64,000 nucleotides of DNA from Ferrovum sp. (GTDB taxonomy: Bacteria > Pseudomonadota > Gammaproteobacteria > Burkholderiales > Ferrovaceae): contig JAAGNR010000070.1 of assembly GCA_010435995.1 (NCBI GenBank), positions 1 to 64,000 of the forward strand, written 5' to 3'. The translations under genes and the position numbers were made by a program. The notes beneath the pieces are model-generated. The model saw nothing but the letters and a program-made list of their open reading frames with translations, had not been told where the DNA came from and made no database searches. Shown here one piece after another: positions 53,664 to 64,000 of this stretch (positions are counted from its first letter, which is position 1; each line of letters starts with the position of its first letter).

Positions 53664-54750
53664 AGCCTGGCGTAAAAGCTGGCTGGCCCCCCTCGACCCC
53701 ATTCTGCTGAACACCATGACGGTTTTGGTCTTGTTCAGCCTGATTGTGCTCTACAGCGCTTCGGGAGAAGAAATCGGCAAAGTGACCAGCCAATTGCGCA
53801 ATCTTGCCCTGGCACTGACGGGAATGTGGCTGGTGGCCCGTACCCACCCCCAAACCCTCGAACGCCTGGCCTTTCCCCTTTATGGCATCGCGCTGCTGGC
53901 GCTCATCGGCGTCGCACTGTTTGGTGAAGTCAGCCATGGCGCCCGCCGCTGGCTACACCTGGGCCCCGTGCGCCTGCAGCCTTCCGAGTTGATGAAAATT
54001 GCTCTGCCCCTAGCCCTTGCCGCCTTTTTTGAAATGCGGGCCCGCACCCTGAATTGGCGTGACTTCGTGATTGCCTCGCTGATGCTCCTGCTGCCCGTGG
54101 GACTGGTATTGCGCCAACCCGATCTGGGTACGGCACTGCTGATTGCCAGTTCCGGATTCTATGTGCTGTACTTTGCCGGATTGCCCTGGAAAGTCATGGC
54201 TTTTCTGGGAGGCAGTGTGCTGGCCGCCTTGCCGATGATCTGGCCCCTGCTTCATGGTTATCAGAAAAAACGCATTCTGACCTTCATAGACCCCACTCAG
54301 GACCCTCTGGGTGCTGGCTACCACACCCTACAAGCCATGATTGCCATCGGATCCGGAGGCGTACTGGGCAAAGGATGGCTGCGCGGCACCCAGTCCCATC
54401 TGGATTTTTTACCGGAACATACCACCGATTTCATCTTTGCTGTATTTGGCGAGGAATTCGGTCTCGTGGGAGAACTGGTATTTCTGGGTGCTCTACTTAT
54501 TCTCATCACTCGTGGTTTCGTGATTGCCAATGAAGGCTCCACGCCTTTTTCCCGACTCATGGCCGGAGCCCTGTCCATGACGCTATTCACTTATACTTTC
54601 GTCAATATGGGCATGGTCAGCGGGATTCTTCCCGTAGTCGGCGTACCTCTACCGTTTCTGAGCTATGGTGGCACGTCTCTGGTCACGCTGTTCATCAGCC
54701 TGGGTTTTCTGATGAGCGTCCATCACCATCGTAAACTGGTCAAACATTGA
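53644..54750 (+). CDS. mrdB: Rod shape-determining protein RodA
   Basis: SHGARRWLHLGPVRLQPSELMKIALPL, LPEHTTDFIFAVFGEEFGLVG, PVVGVPLPFLSYGGTSLVTLF; start about 53644. Confidence 0.94.
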   Translation: MMFPSIKAWRKSWLAPLDPILLNTMTVLVLFSLIVLYSASGEEIGKVTSQLRNLALALTGMWLVARTHPQTLERLAFPLYGIALLALIGVALFGEVSHGARRWLHLGPVRLQPSELMKIALPLALAAFFEMRARTLNWRDFVIASLMLLLPVGLVLRQPDLGTALLIASSGFYVLYFAGLPWKVMAFLGGSVLAALPMIWPLLHGYQKKRILTFIDPTQDPLGAGYHTLQAMIAIGSGGVLGKGWLRGTQSHLDFLPEHTTDFIFAVFGEEFGLVGELVFLGALLILITRGFVIANEGSTPFSRLMAGALSMTLFTYTFVNMGMVSGILPVVGVPLPFLSYGGTSLVTLFISLGFLMSVHHHRKLVKH

Positions 54751-54761
54751 ACGGAACATCC

Positions 54762-55313
54762 ATGAAAAAATCCCTGGGCTTTCTCATTGTTCTATTTGTT
54801 CTGGCCGGTTGTAGCACCACTCCATCACCCGTCACATCCATCCCTGAAAAGCCTGCGCCACAAGGCACTTATCAAACCGATGGTCCGGGGCTACACCCCC
54901 CCGCCAATATGGCCGATATCCCCGATGCCATACCCAAATGGGAACCCCTGAACAAATTTGCCAATCGGCCTTACACCGCCATGGGCAAAGTCTATATCCC
55001 GGATGTCTCAAACAAACCCTACAAGGTCCAGGGAATAGCTTCCTGGTATGGACGCAAGTTTCACAACCAGAAGACGTCCATTGGCGACATCTATGATATG
55101 TATGGCATGACCGCTGCCCATCCCACCTTGCCCATTCCCTGCTATGTCCGTGTCACCAATCTGGCCAATCACAAATCGGTGGTGGTGCGCGTCAATGATC
55201 GCGGGCCGTTCAAATCAGATCGGGTGATCGATCTGTCTTATACCGCCGCGTGGAAGTTGGGGTATGTCAATCACGGGACCGCTCTGGTGGAAGTCGAACG
55301 CGTCTTCCCCTAA
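54762..55313 (+). CDS. rlpA: RlpA-family septal ring lipoprotein
   Basis: Lipobox LAGC; GIASWYGRKFHNQKTSIGDIYDMYGMTAAHPTLP, VVRVNDRGPFKSDRVIDLSY. Confidence 0.93.
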   Translation: MKKSLGFLIVLFVLAGCSTTPSPVTSIPEKPAPQGTYQTDGPGLHPPANMADIPDAIPKWEPLNKFANRPYTAMGKVYIPDVSNKPYKVQGIASWYGRKFHNQKTSIGDIYDMYGMTAAHPTLPIPCYVRVTNLANHKSVVVRVNDRGPFKSDRVIDLSYTAAWKLGYVNHGTALVEVERVFP

Positions 55314-55317
55314 AGAC

Positions 55318-56280
55318 TCAATCCGACCAGGCTGCCTGCGCTTCGGCATGATAGCTGGAGCGTACCAAGGGTCCAGCGGCCACCTGGCGAAAACCCAAGG
55401 CACGGGCTTCGTCAGCCAGGGTATCGAAAACCTCCGGAGGCCAGTAGGTTTCCACTGGCAGGTGATGCACCGTGGGTTGCAGATATTGCCCAAGGGTCAG
55501 CATATCCACCCCATGGGCGCGCAGATCCTGCAATACCTTACGCACTTCATCCAGGGTTTCTCCCAACCCCAACATCACCCCTGATTTGGTCGCCACCCCA
55601 GGGTGCCGGTCTTTGAAGGCCTGCAGCAAAGTCAGGGAATGGGCATAGTCGGCCCCGGGTCGAACTGCCGGGTATAAACGGGGGACGGTTTCGAGGTTAT
55701 GGTTGAATACCTGGGGCGGCGCCGTGGTCAAGAGATCCAGTGCCAGTTCCAAACGGCCTCTGAAATCCGGCACCAGAATCTCGATGTGGGTGGCGGGCGC
55801 AGCGCGGCGAATGGCATCGATACATGCCACAAAATGCGCCGCTCCACCATCACGCAAATCATCCCGGTCTACACTGGTGATCACCACAAAACGCAGCTCC
55901 AGGCGTGCAATACTGCGCGCCAGCCGCTCAGGTTCCGCAGGATCCACTGGATCAGGACGACCATGACCCACATCGCAAAAGGGACAACGGCGGGTGCAAC
56001 GGTCTCCCAATATCATGAAAGTGGCCGTCCCCCCACTGAAACATTCGCCAATATTGGGGCAAGCAGCTTCCTCGCACACCGTATGCAGTTTCTCTTCGCG
56101 CAGCAATCGTTTCACCGCATGGTAGCGCGGATCGGTGGGGGTTTTGACACGAATCCAGACGGGTTTGGGCTGGGGCGGGCGGGCCACCACCTTGATGGGG
56201 ATGCGCGCCGTTTTAAGCGCCCCTTTTTCCTTGACCGTCATGTAGGTCTCTCCTGATCCAGGCTTTCCCTGACCAAACAC
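55318..56280 (-). CDS. lipA: Lipoyl synthase
   Basis: [13 protein letters not shown] and [13 protein letters not shown] Fe-S motifs. Confidence 0.96.
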   Translation of the reverse strand: MFGQGKPGSGETYMTVKEKGALKTARIPIKVVARPPQPKPVWIRVKTPTDPRYHAVKRLLREEKLHTVCEEAACPNIGECFSGGTATFMILGDRCTRRCPFCDVGHGRPDPVDPAEPERLARSIARLELRFVVITSVDRDDLRDGGAAHFVACIDAIRRAAPATHIEILVPDFRGRLELALDLLTTAPPQVFNHNLETVPRLYPAVRPGADYAHSLTLLQAFKDRHPGVATKSGVMLGLGETLDEVRKVLQDLRAHGVDMLTLGQYLQPTVHHLPVETYWPPEVFDTLADEARALGFRQVAAGPLVRSSYHAEAQAAWSD

Positions 56281-56903
56281 ATCAAACGCGCACTCATGAT
56301 ATCCACCCCCTCCTCACATCCCAGATCACGGGTTCGGGTAACGGTCAATCCCGCAAATCCGCAGGGGTCGATATGGGCGAAAGGCGCCAAGTCCAGGTCC
56401 ACATTGAGGGCCAACCCGTGATAACTGCACCCTTGACGCACACGCAACCCCAAGGCGGCAATCTTGGACCCGGCCACATACACTCCAGGAGCTCCGGTAC
56501 GACGTTCGGCACGGACTCCATGCTGCGCCAATAAACCGATCACCGCCGTCTCCAGTCGTTCGACCATGGATTTTATTCCCCAGGGACGACGGCGCAAATC
56601 CACCAGACAGTAGATCACCGCCTGGCCTGGGCCATGATAGGTCACCTGTCCACCCCGATCACAGCGGATCACAGGGACGCTGCCGGTTTCCCGCAAATAT
56701 TCCTGCCGTCCTGCCTGACCCAAGGTATACACCGGCTCGTGTTGCACTGCCCATAGCTCATCCTGGGTCTCGGACTGACGCTGATCCGTGAATGTGCGCA
56801 TGGCCTGCCAGAGGGGGGCGTAAGGCTGGAACCCAGTAAAGGTTCGCAGCGTCCACGAGGCTTCCTGCACCACCTCATGCTCCGGGAGATCGGGAGTATT
56901 CAC
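56238..56903 (-). CDS. lipB: Octanoyltransferase
   Basis: [40 protein letters not shown]. Confidence 0.95.
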   Translation of the reverse strand: MNTPDLPEHEVVQEASWTLRTFTGFQPYAPLWQAMRTFTDQRQSETQDELWAVQHEPVYTLGQAGRQEYLRETGSVPVIRCDRGGQVTYHGPGQAVIYCLVDLRRRPWGIKSMVERLETAVIGLLAQHGVRAERRTGAPGVYVAGSKIAALGLRVRQGCSYHGLALNVDLDLAPFAHIDPCGFAGLTVTRTRDLGCEEGVDIMSARLMCLVRESLDQERPT

Positions 56904-56906
56904 TCC

Positions 56907-57176
56907 CTACAGCACCATCACCACTTCTGGGTGGTGAGACAGGGCCTGATACAGACCATCGAGTTGGGCGCGGGAAGTGGCTATGAAGGTACAGGTCACG
57001 CTCAGATATTTCCCCCCCTTACTGGCCCGCATTTCCAATGTCTCCGGTTGAAAATCCGGCACATGCTGTAACACCACAGTAAGCATGGAATGGGCAAAGT
57101 GGTCGGTACGCAACCCCATCACCTTGAGGGGAAACTCACAGGGAAATTGAAAGAGATCGGCCGTGGATTCGGTCAT
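56907..57176 (-). CDS. DUF493 (YbeD-like) protein
   Basis: FQFPCEFPLKVMGLRTDHFAHSML...SKGGKYLSVTCTFIATSRAQLDGLYQALSHHPEVVMVL. Confidence 0.92.
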   Translation of the reverse strand: MTESTADLFQFPCEFPLKVMGLRTDHFAHSMLTVVLQHVPDFQPETLEMRASKGGKYLSVTCTFIATSRAQLDGLYQALSHHPEVVMVL

Positions 57177-58012
57177 GGCGTTTTCAAACCCTGGTACAGG
57201 GAGAGCACGCGCTGCCCCACGGGACCGGGCTTACCATTTCCCACGGGAACACCATCCAGAATGGTCACGGGTAACATTTCACGGGTGCTGGAAGTTATCC
57301 ACACCTCCTCGGCGCGACGCAACTCCGCTTCCCCAATGGATCGTTCGGCAAAAGGGATGCCGTGGCGTTGCGCCAACTCCAGCACCAGCGCCAGGGTAAT
57401 GCCGGGAAGCACCAGATGATTCCGCAATGGCGAGCACAGTACACCATCGATCACCAGTACCACATTGCTGGCGGCTCCCTCGGTGACAAACCCATCGCGA
57501 ATCAACAGACATTCTACTGCGCCTTCATCCAGAGCCTGCTGGCGCAGCAGCACATTGGCCAGTAGCGCCGTGGTTTTGAGATCGCAACGCAACCAGCGAA
57601 AGTCTTCACGGGTAATGGCGGACACGCCTTGTGCCAGCCAGGCGGCTGGTGGCGGTGCCATGGGTTTGGCCATGGCCAGTACAGTGGGGCGAATGCCTTG
57701 GGGGAAACCATGATCCCGTGGCGCAACGCCACGAGTCACCTGAATATACAGCGACTGGTCGGAGTCGGGCGCGTCCTTCACCAAACGCAGCAGCAAAGCC
57801 GTCCATTCTTCCTCCGAGTGCGGATTGTCCAGCCGAATCCCAGCCAACGATCCGGCCAACCGGTGCAAATGACGCTCCAGAGCCAAAGGATGCCGCTGGT
57901 AGACCGGGATGACTTCGTACACCCCGTCACCGAACAAAAACCCCCGATCCAGCACTGGGATACGCGCTTCTTCCAAAGGCATAAACTGCCCATTCAAATA
58001 TACCTGACTCAT
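57173..58012 (-). CDS. Class IV aminotransferase, D-amino acid aminotransferase-like
   Basis: VYLNGQFMPLEEARIPVLDRGFLFGDGVYEVI; TEGAASNVVLV; beside dacC. Confidence 0.88.
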   Translation of the reverse strand: MSQVYLNGQFMPLEEARIPVLDRGFLFGDGVYEVIPVYQRHPLALERHLHRLAGSLAGIRLDNPHSEEEWTALLLRLVKDAPDSDQSLYIQVTRGVAPRDHGFPQGIRPTVLAMAKPMAPPPAAWLAQGVSAITREDFRWLRCDLKTTALLANVLLRQQALDEGAVECLLIRDGFVTEGAASNVVLVIDGVLCSPLRNHLVLPGITLALVLELAQRHGIPFAERSIGEAELRRAEEVWITSSTREMLPVTILDGVPVGNGKPGPVGQRVLSLYQGLKTP

Positions 58013-59136
58013 TTCAGCATCAACCTCAAACCATCCCATCCACGGGTAAAGGCATTCCCCACGGGAACCCCTTCCAACGCCACCAGATCCGTGGTGTTAA
58101 TCACATTCCCCCCATAATACACCGTGAGAGTCCCCATTTTTTGCCCGGCGACCACCGGGGCAATCACCGGCTGCAATGTGGTCAGGAGTTCTTTGGCTTC
58201 CCCTTCCCGACCCGTGGGGGTAGTGACCCACACATCTCGAGAAAATCCTACCGTAACCGCCGGTTGAGCACCCTTGTACAGAGGAAGTGTACGAGTCTGT
58301 ACTCCTTTATGGAACAGCAAACGGCTATTGAATGCCTGAAATCCCCAGTTGAGCAATTTCTGGCTTTCCGTAGTACGCGCCAAATCGCTTGCAGTTCCCA
58401 GCATCACCGCCAGCAAGCGCCGTTCACCCCGATGGGCAGAGCTGATCAAACAGTACCCTGCCGAATCTGTATGGCCGGTTTTCAGGCCGTCTACTGAAGG
58501 ATCCATCCACAACAAGCGATTGCGATTGGCCTGAGCAATGCCCCCAAAAACAAACTCTTTCTGGCCATACAGGGGATAGTACTCGGGGAAATCGCGAATC
58601 AAGGCACGCGCCAGCAACGCCAGATCCCGCGCCGAACTGTAGTGTTGGGCATCGGGCAAACCCGTAGCATTCACAAAATGGGTGTTGTCCATTCCCAAAG
58701 ATCGGGCCATTTCATTCATACGCGCCACAAAACCCTCTTCCGTGCCGCCCACTGCCTCAGCCAAAGCGACTCCTGCATCATTTCCCGACTGGATGATCAA
58801 CCCATGCAACAAATCACCAATGCTGACGGCGTGCCCCGGTTGAATGAACATCCGCGAGCCGGGCATATGCCAGGCGTGCGTCGAGGGAAGGACCATTTTG
58901 TCCACGGTCAGCGTGTGATCGCGCAATGCTTTGAAGACCAGATAGGCGGTCATCAACTTCGTCAACGAGGCCGGCTCCACCCGCTGGTCCGGATTCAAGG
59001 TTGCCAGGGGTTGATCGCTTTCCACTTCCAACAGGTAATAGGAACGTGCAGCAATAAAGGGTGCCGTCAATGAGGCATCGGCCCAAACCACAGCAGGAAA
59101 AAACAGGAGGGACAGAAACAACAAAATAATAGGCAT
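58009..59136 (-). CDS. dacC: D-alanyl-D-alanine carboxypeptidase (PBP5/6 family)
   Basis: EPASLTKLMTAYLVF (SxxK), SGNDAGVALAE, DGLKTGHTDSAGYC. Confidence 0.93.
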   Translation of the reverse strand: MPIILLFLSLLFFPAVVWADASLTAPFIAARSYYLLEVESDQPLATLNPDQRVEPASLTKLMTAYLVFKALRDHTLTVDKMVLPSTHAWHMPGSRMFIQPGHAVSIGDLLHGLIIQSGNDAGVALAEAVGGTEEGFVARMNEMARSLGMDNTHFVNATGLPDAQHYSSARDLALLARALIRDFPEYYPLYGQKEFVFGGIAQANRNRLLWMDPSVDGLKTGHTDSAGYCLISSAHRGERRLLAVMLGTASDLARTTESQKLLNWGFQAFNSRLLFHKGVQTRTLPLYKGAQPAVTVGFSRDVWVTTPTGREGEAKELLTTLQPVIAPVVAGQKMGTLTVYYGGNVINTTDLVALEGVPVGNAFTRGWDGLRLMLK

Positions 59137-59213
59137 GATGGCCGCAAGGAAATGACAAAGGAAGGATTATACTCTGGTGGGCAACGAAGACCGTGGCCCG
59201 ACTGACACCAACC

Positions 59214-60479
59214 TCAGGGAGCGACGACGGAATAGCGACGGGCAATCAATACCGCGTTATTCCCCCCAAAACCAAAAGAATTACTCATGATGACGTCAAG
59301 CTGCGGAAGGGAACGAGCGCCTTCCGTCACATAGTCCAGATCGCACGCGGGATCTGCTGTGGTCCAATGGGCGGTAGGAGGAACCGTGCGGCGACGCAGT
59401 GCGCCCAATGCCGCCACCATTTCCACCGCCCCGGAAGCTCCCATGAGATGGCCATGCAACGCCTTGGTGGCGCTCACCGGGATCTGCCCAGCGCGCGCTC
59501 CAAACACCATCTTGAGCGCCTGGGTTTCTACGGCATCTCCTACCACGGTCCCTGTCCCATGGGCATTGATGGCGTCCACCTGGGACGGAGTCAACCCCGC
59601 TTGGCGAAGCGCCTGTTGAATGGCACGGCTCTGGCCTCCCGCATCGGGTTGGGTGATATGTCCCGCATCCGTGGTATTGCCATAGCCGATGATCTCTGCC
59701 AGGATGGTGGCTCCCCGCGCCCGCGCCGAAGATTCTTCCTCCAGCACCAGGGCCCCAGCACCCTCCCCCAGAATAAAACCGGAACGATCCTTGGAGAAAG
59801 GCCGACAGGAAGTTTCTGGCGCATCCGCCACCGGACGTGCCAAGGTTTGCAATGATTCCCATGCTTTCATGACACCCAAAGTCAGCAGGGCTTCGCTGCC
59901 TCCCGCCAGAGCCGTGCTTACCCTCCCCGAACGCACCGCCAGAAAAGCCTCTCCCACAGCGACTGCGGAGGAGGAACAAGCGGAGCTAAAGGTAAAACTG
60001 GGACCACGGATTTTGAATTCTATCCCCAACTGCCCTGTGGAACCGTTGGCCATGAATGCCACAATGGTGGTGGGACGGGGGCGCGCTGCGGGATCCAGAA
60101 AGGATTCCATGTAGGCCTGCTCCAGGGTGGTCGCCCCGCCCATACCCGTTCCCCAGAACAAACCACAGTCCAAACCGGCTTCACCGGTCAGGTCCAGTCC
60201 GGCTTGCTGCAAGGCCTCCCCTCCCGCCAACAGCGCCAACTGGGCCACACGATCGAGGGTCAAACGACGCAATTTGGTGAAACGGGATTCCACTGGGGTC
60301 AGTACGGGCGCTGCCAGAGGAGAGTTGAGACGCCCCGCCCACGAGTTTTCTAGTGGTCGCACGCCAGACCGACCGGCTTCCAGGGCCAGCACCAATGCCT
60401 CCGCTGTGTCCCCCAGAGGGGTCACAGCCCCTACTCCGGTGACAACCACACGACGGGGAAAATCCGCAGACTGAGCCAT
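59214..60479 (-). CDS. Beta-ketoacyl-ACP synthase (FabF/KS family)
   Basis: FSSACSSSAVAVGEAF (Cys), NAHGTGT and LHGHLMGASGAVE (His). Confidence 0.92.
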   Translation of the reverse strand: MAQSADFPRRVVVTGVGAVTPLGDTAEALVLALEAGRSGVRPLENSWAGRLNSPLAAPVLTPVESRFTKLRRLTLDRVAQLALLAGGEALQQAGLDLTGEAGLDCGLFWGTGMGGATTLEQAYMESFLDPAARPRPTTIVAFMANGSTGQLGIEFKIRGPSFTFSSACSSSAVAVGEAFLAVRSGRVSTALAGGSEALLTLGVMKAWESLQTLARPVADAPETSCRPFSKDRSGFILGEGAGALVLEEESSARARGATILAEIIGYGNTTDAGHITQPDAGGQSRAIQQALRQAGLTPSQVDAINAHGTGTVVGDAVETQALKMVFGARAGQIPVSATKALHGHLMGASGAVEMVAALGALRRRTVPPTAHWTTADPACDLDYVTEGARSLPQLDVIMSNSFGFGGNNAVLIARRYSVVAP

Positions 60480-60505
60480 GGGATGGATGTCGGCTTCAGA
60501 AGAAA

Positions 60506-60763
60506 TTATTTGGAGTCATCCAGGGTAATGCCCTGTTGTTGCACCATGATATCGACTTCTCGGGCGATATCCCCTACGGTTTTGATGGGCACTGGCTCTC
60601 CCGTCATTTTTAACTTGAACTTGTCTTCCAGCATGAACATGAATTCCACTGTTGCCAAAGAATCCACACCCAGTTCATCCAACTTGGATTCTGGCTGCAC
60701 CTGCTCTGCTGTCAAACCAAACTCTTCCACCAGCATTTTTTGTATGATGGGTAATGAACTCAT
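60506..60763 (-). CDS. Acyl carrier protein
   Basis: ESKLDELGVDSLATVEFMFMLEDKFKLKM (phosphopantetheine DSL motif). Confidence 0.93.
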   Translation of the reverse strand: MSSLPIIQKMLVEEFGLTAEQVQPESKLDELGVDSLATVEFMFMLEDKFKLKMTGEPVPIKTVGDIAREVDIMVQQQGITLDDSK

Positions 60764-60770
60764 GTTTCCG

Positions 60771-61604
60771 CTAGCTCACCAACCGCAGCTTTGGGCGCTT
60801 TTTCAGTTCGGTTTTTTCCGACTGCTGCGCTATGAAAGCTAGAGTTTCCTGAGCCACACGCTCCTTTTCAAAATCCATGGTAATAATGTGATAACAATTT
60901 TCGAGAAGAACTTTGCGCACTTGGGCAGATGATAACCCTTGTGCAATCCACTCCGCATTTTTAGGACTGGCCAAATCATCTTCTACAGCATGCATTATAA
61001 GGGTAGGAGCGACAATTTTGTGTAAGTTTCGACGTACGGCTTTCATCAGCTTTTCAGTTTCAAATACTCCCTTAAGGGGAGAACGTGAGGAACCGATGGC
61101 GGAAGTGCCCCGCTTTTCCATCTGCGTCGCCACCCACTGGCGAATCCGCTCATCCTTCAAACCATAAGGAGAACGCTCAGGCAACGACATAAAATAGCGT
61201 GCCGGCGTGTAGTATCCGAGATATTTAAGCCAGCGCATACGCGTCACATTCCAGCCATCATAACGCAATGGTGCCGAGTACAAACACAGAGCATGCAGCT
61301 CGAAGCCGCGCCGCGCCGCCAGTTGCATGGCCAAATCAGCGCCGATACACAATCCAGCCACACTGACTTTGTCATGTTCCCGGCGCAACAGATCGAACTG
61401 GATCTCCACTTGATCGAGCCAATTTTCCCAACCTGTCGTATCGCTCGGAACGGGCTCATCAAATACGGAATATCCCCGAATATTGGGAATATGGATGGTA
61501 TACCCCCCCGCTACGCACAGCTTCCGTCCGATGTACTGCAACTGCTGTGGCGTCCCGTACAGCCCATGCAACAACAATACGGCACCACTACCCTTGCCTT
61601 CCAT
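60771..61604 (-). CDS. Alpha/beta hydrolase with Cys in the nucleophile elbow
   Basis: LLHGLYGTPQQLQYIGRKL, VAGLCIGADLAMQ, HAVEDDLASP, CYHIITMDFEKE. Confidence 0.87.
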   Translation of the reverse strand: MEGKGSGAVLLLHGLYGTPQQLQYIGRKLCVAGGYTIHIPNIRGYSVFDEPVPSDTTGWENWLDQVEIQFDLLRREHDKVSVAGLCIGADLAMQLAARRGFELHALCLYSAPLRYDGWNVTRMRWLKYLGYYTPARYFMSLPERSPYGLKDERIRQWVATQMEKRGTSAIGSSRSPLKGVFETEKLMKAVRRNLHKIVAPTLIMHAVEDDLASPKNAEWIAQGLSSAQVRKVLLENCYHIITMDFEKERVAQETLAFIAQQSEKTELKKRPKLRLVS

Positions 61605-61730
61605 GTGAATCGTATCGATGATTACCCCTTCGCCAGAATCACTGAGCCAAACTTACCATCATTATGCCCACCAAATCATTAAAGAAGTCTTACATAAAAA
61701 AACATTCTTGAACATGGGAAAGTTGACCAT

Positions 61731-62822
61731 CTAGACATTAAAACGAAAATGCATGACATCCCCATCGCGCACACGATATTCTTTTCCTTCCAGACGCATT
61801 TTCCCCGCTTCCTTGGCTCCTGATTCGCCCTGACAGGTAATGAAATCTTCATAGGCAATCACTTCAGCACGGATGAAACCCCGCTCGAAATCATTATGAA
61901 TCACGGCGGCGGCCCGCGGAGCCGTATCTCCGGCATGAATGGTCCACGCCCGAACTTCCTTGACCCCGGCGGTAAAGTAGGTTTCCAGCCCAAGAAGCCG
62001 ATAAGCCGCCCGAATCAAGCGATCCAATCCCGCTTCTTCCAGCCCCATATCCGCCAGAAACATGCGTTTGTCCTCAGCCTCCAGATCCACCATTTGCGCT
62101 TCCAGTGACGCACAAATGGGGACCACCGGGGCGCCTTCGCGGGCACCCCGCTGCTTTACCTGTTCCAGCAAAGGATTGTTGTCAAACCCCTGATCCAGCA
62201 CATTAGCCACGTACAACAAAGGTTTGGCGGTCATCAGGCAGAGTGGTTTCAAGGATTCCATCTGATCCTCATCCCAACCTTGAGCGCGTACCGGCGTCCC
62301 CTGATTGAGGGCGGCTTCGACTTTGGTCAGGAGGGCCTGCAAGGCCAGCGCCTCCTTATCCCCGGCTCGGGCGGTTTTCTGGGTACGGATCAGCGCCTTT
62401 TCCACCGTCAACAAATCCGCCAGTGCCAATTCGGTATCGATGGTGTCAATGTCTTCCAGAGGCGAAACACGACCTGCCACATGGACCACATTGGGGTCTT
62501 CAAAACACCGCACCACATGAGCAATGGCATCGGTTTCACGGATATTGGCCAAAAATTGGTTGCCCAACCCTTCTCCTTTAGAAGCCCCCGCCACCAACCC
62601 AGCAATGTCGACAAATTCAGTGACCGCGGGCATGACCCGCTCGGGACGAACCACGAGGGCCAAAGCCTGAAGCCGGGGGTCGGGAACTTCCACCACCCCG
62701 ACATTGGGTTCAATGGTGCAAAACGGATAGTTTTCGGCCGCGATACCGGCGCGTGTCAACGCATTGAACAGGGTAGACTTTCCCACATTGGGAAGCCCCA
62801 CGATGCCACATTTCAAACTCAT
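61731..62822 (-). CDS. ychF: Redox-regulated ATPase YchF
   Basis: [60 protein letters not shown]. Confidence 0.96.
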   Translation of the reverse strand: MSLKCGIVGLPNVGKSTLFNALTRAGIAAENYPFCTIEPNVGVVEVPDPRLQALALVVRPERVMPAVTEFVDIAGLVAGASKGEGLGNQFLANIRETDAIAHVVRCFEDPNVVHVAGRVSPLEDIDTIDTELALADLLTVEKALIRTQKTARAGDKEALALQALLTKVEAALNQGTPVRAQGWDEDQMESLKPLCLMTAKPLLYVANVLDQGFDNNPLLEQVKQRGAREGAPVVPICASLEAQMVDLEAEDKRMFLADMGLEEAGLDRLIRAAYRLLGLETYFTAGVKEVRAWTIHAGDTAPRAAAVIHNDFERGFIRAEVIAYEDFITCQGESGAKEAGKMRLEGKEYRVRDGDVMHFRFNV

Positions 62823-63418
62823 GATAGGGATTCCTGGTTGCGGCTGGGAGAAGCGCCGTGTAACTGATTCATGGCCATTTGGGTGTTTCCCTGAAAAATT
62901 TGAGGCATCACCTGGAGCGCCCGGAGAATGCCTCGGTCAATATCGATTTGCTCGTCAAGGGTGGGACGATGCAGCACGAAATCAGCCACGGGTTGACGAC
63001 CTCCGGGGTGACCAATGCCCACCCGCAAACGCCAGAAATCAGGGCTGCCACATTGAGCAATGATGTCCTTGAGCCCATTATGCCCCCCCGATCCCCCACC
63101 CTGCTTGAGCCGCACGGTACCGGGGGGAAGATCCAGATCATCATGAACTACCAGCAACTCGCTCACAGCCACCCGGTAATAGCGCAACAAAGCCGCCACA
63201 GATCGGCCGCTGAGGTTCATGTAGGTATCCGGGCGCAGCAACCAGATCGCGCCTGCTGTCGCCACACGCCCCGCAAAGCGGGCTTCCTTGTGCAAGGATA
63301 CCCCTGCTTGTCGCGCCCAGGCTTCGAGCACCCAAACGCCAGCATTATGCCGGGTGTTCTCATACTCAAGCCCGGGATTTCCCAACCCTACCATGACCCG
63401 AAGACTCACGCCTGGCAC
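62819..63418 (-). CDS. pth: Peptidyl-tRNA hydrolase
   Basis: [50 protein letters not shown]. Confidence 0.96.
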   Translation of the reverse strand: MPGVSLRVMVGLGNPGLEYENTRHNAGVWVLEAWARQAGVSLHKEARFAGRVATAGAIWLLRPDTYMNLSGRSVAALLRYYRVAVSELLVVHDDLDLPPGTVRLKQGGGSGGHNGLKDIIAQCGSPDFWRLRVGIGHPGGRQPVADFVLHRPTLDEQIDIDRGILRALQVMPQIFQGNTQMAMNQLHGASPSRNQESLS

Positions 63419-63436
63419 TCCCCGGTCAGTAAAAGA

Positions 63437-64000
63437 TTACTTCTTGGTGGGTTTGGCGGGTTTGGCCGCCTCAGCAGCCGGGGCTTTCTGATTGGCTGCA
63501 GGAACATCCGCCACGGCCACGGGGGCGGCATCTTCTTCCGCACGAGCCGCGCGCGGCAATACTGCAGCCACGACGACGGGATTTTCACCCTTGTGCAATG
63601 CGGCGAATTCAATGCCGGCAGGGACCTTCAAATAAGCCACATGGTAAGGATGCACCAGAGTCAAATCACGCAAATCCACTTCAATGTATTCAGGCAAATC
63701 TTGGGGCAAACACAACACCTCGATTTCCGTCAGGATATGGCTGATGATCGCGCCGGATTGTTTCACTCCCGGTGAAATTTCGCCATTGACAAAATGCAGA
63801 GGAACCTTGGTGTGGAGTTTCTTGGTCAGATCCACCCGCTGAAAATCCGCATGCAAGACCAACGCCTTGAAAGGGTGCATTTGCACATCGCGCAACAGGG
63901 CTGCGTGAGTTTGAGAATCCATTTTCAGGCTGATCACGGAAGCGTGAAACGCTTCTTGGCGCAGTTTATGAAAGAGTTCGTTATGATCAAACTCGATGGC
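63437..64000 (-). CDS. rplY: 50S ribosomal protein L25/general stress protein Ctc, 5' end beyond window
   Basis: DSQTHAALLRDVQMHPFKALVLHADFQRVD; frame stays open to 64000 (AIEFDHNELFHKLRQEAFHASVISLK). Confidence 0.94.
   Translation of the reverse strand, partial: AIEFDHNELFHKLRQEAFHASVISLKMDSQTHAALLRDVQMHPFKALVLHADFQRVDLTKKLHTKVPLHFVNGEISPGVKQSGAIISHILTEIEVLCLPQDLPEYIEVDLRDLTLVHPYHVAYLKVPAGIEFAALHKGENPVVVAAVLPRAARAEEDAAPVAVADVPAANQKAPAAEAAKPAKPTKK

Overview
The window is almost entirely coding and looks like a chromosomal segment of a proteobacterium. Operon types (ubiE-ubiJ-ubiB, mreBCD-mrdAB-rlpA, dacC-dat-DUF493-lipB-lipA, gatCAB, metX-metW, rpe-trpE, hemA-prfA-prmC) suggest a betaproteobacterium; that placement is inference. 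I support about 70 CDS, one tRNA-Glu(TTC), and no rRNA or CRISPR. Most of the window is housekeeping. Five places stand out: (i) a three-gene minus-strand cassette (40514-41974) with two tandem paralogous secreted proteins, each having exactly two Cys at equivalent N- and C-terminal positions, plus a 58-aa lipoprotein missing from the ORF track; (ii) a near-perfect sigma-54 promoter plus a TGTC-N10-GACA GlrR-type site upstream of opgH, which is flanked by glrR and by qseG/glrK; (iii) a decayed islet beside the 3' end of tRNA-Glu holding an antitoxin, a truncated PIN toxin overlapping a VIT-family transporter, and a recombinase-like remnant; (iv) an orphan ketosynthase-ACP-hydrolase cassette whose hydrolase has Cys in the nucleophile elbow; (v) an inverted repeat and possible Pho box at phoB. 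All family calls come from reading motifs; no database search was run.
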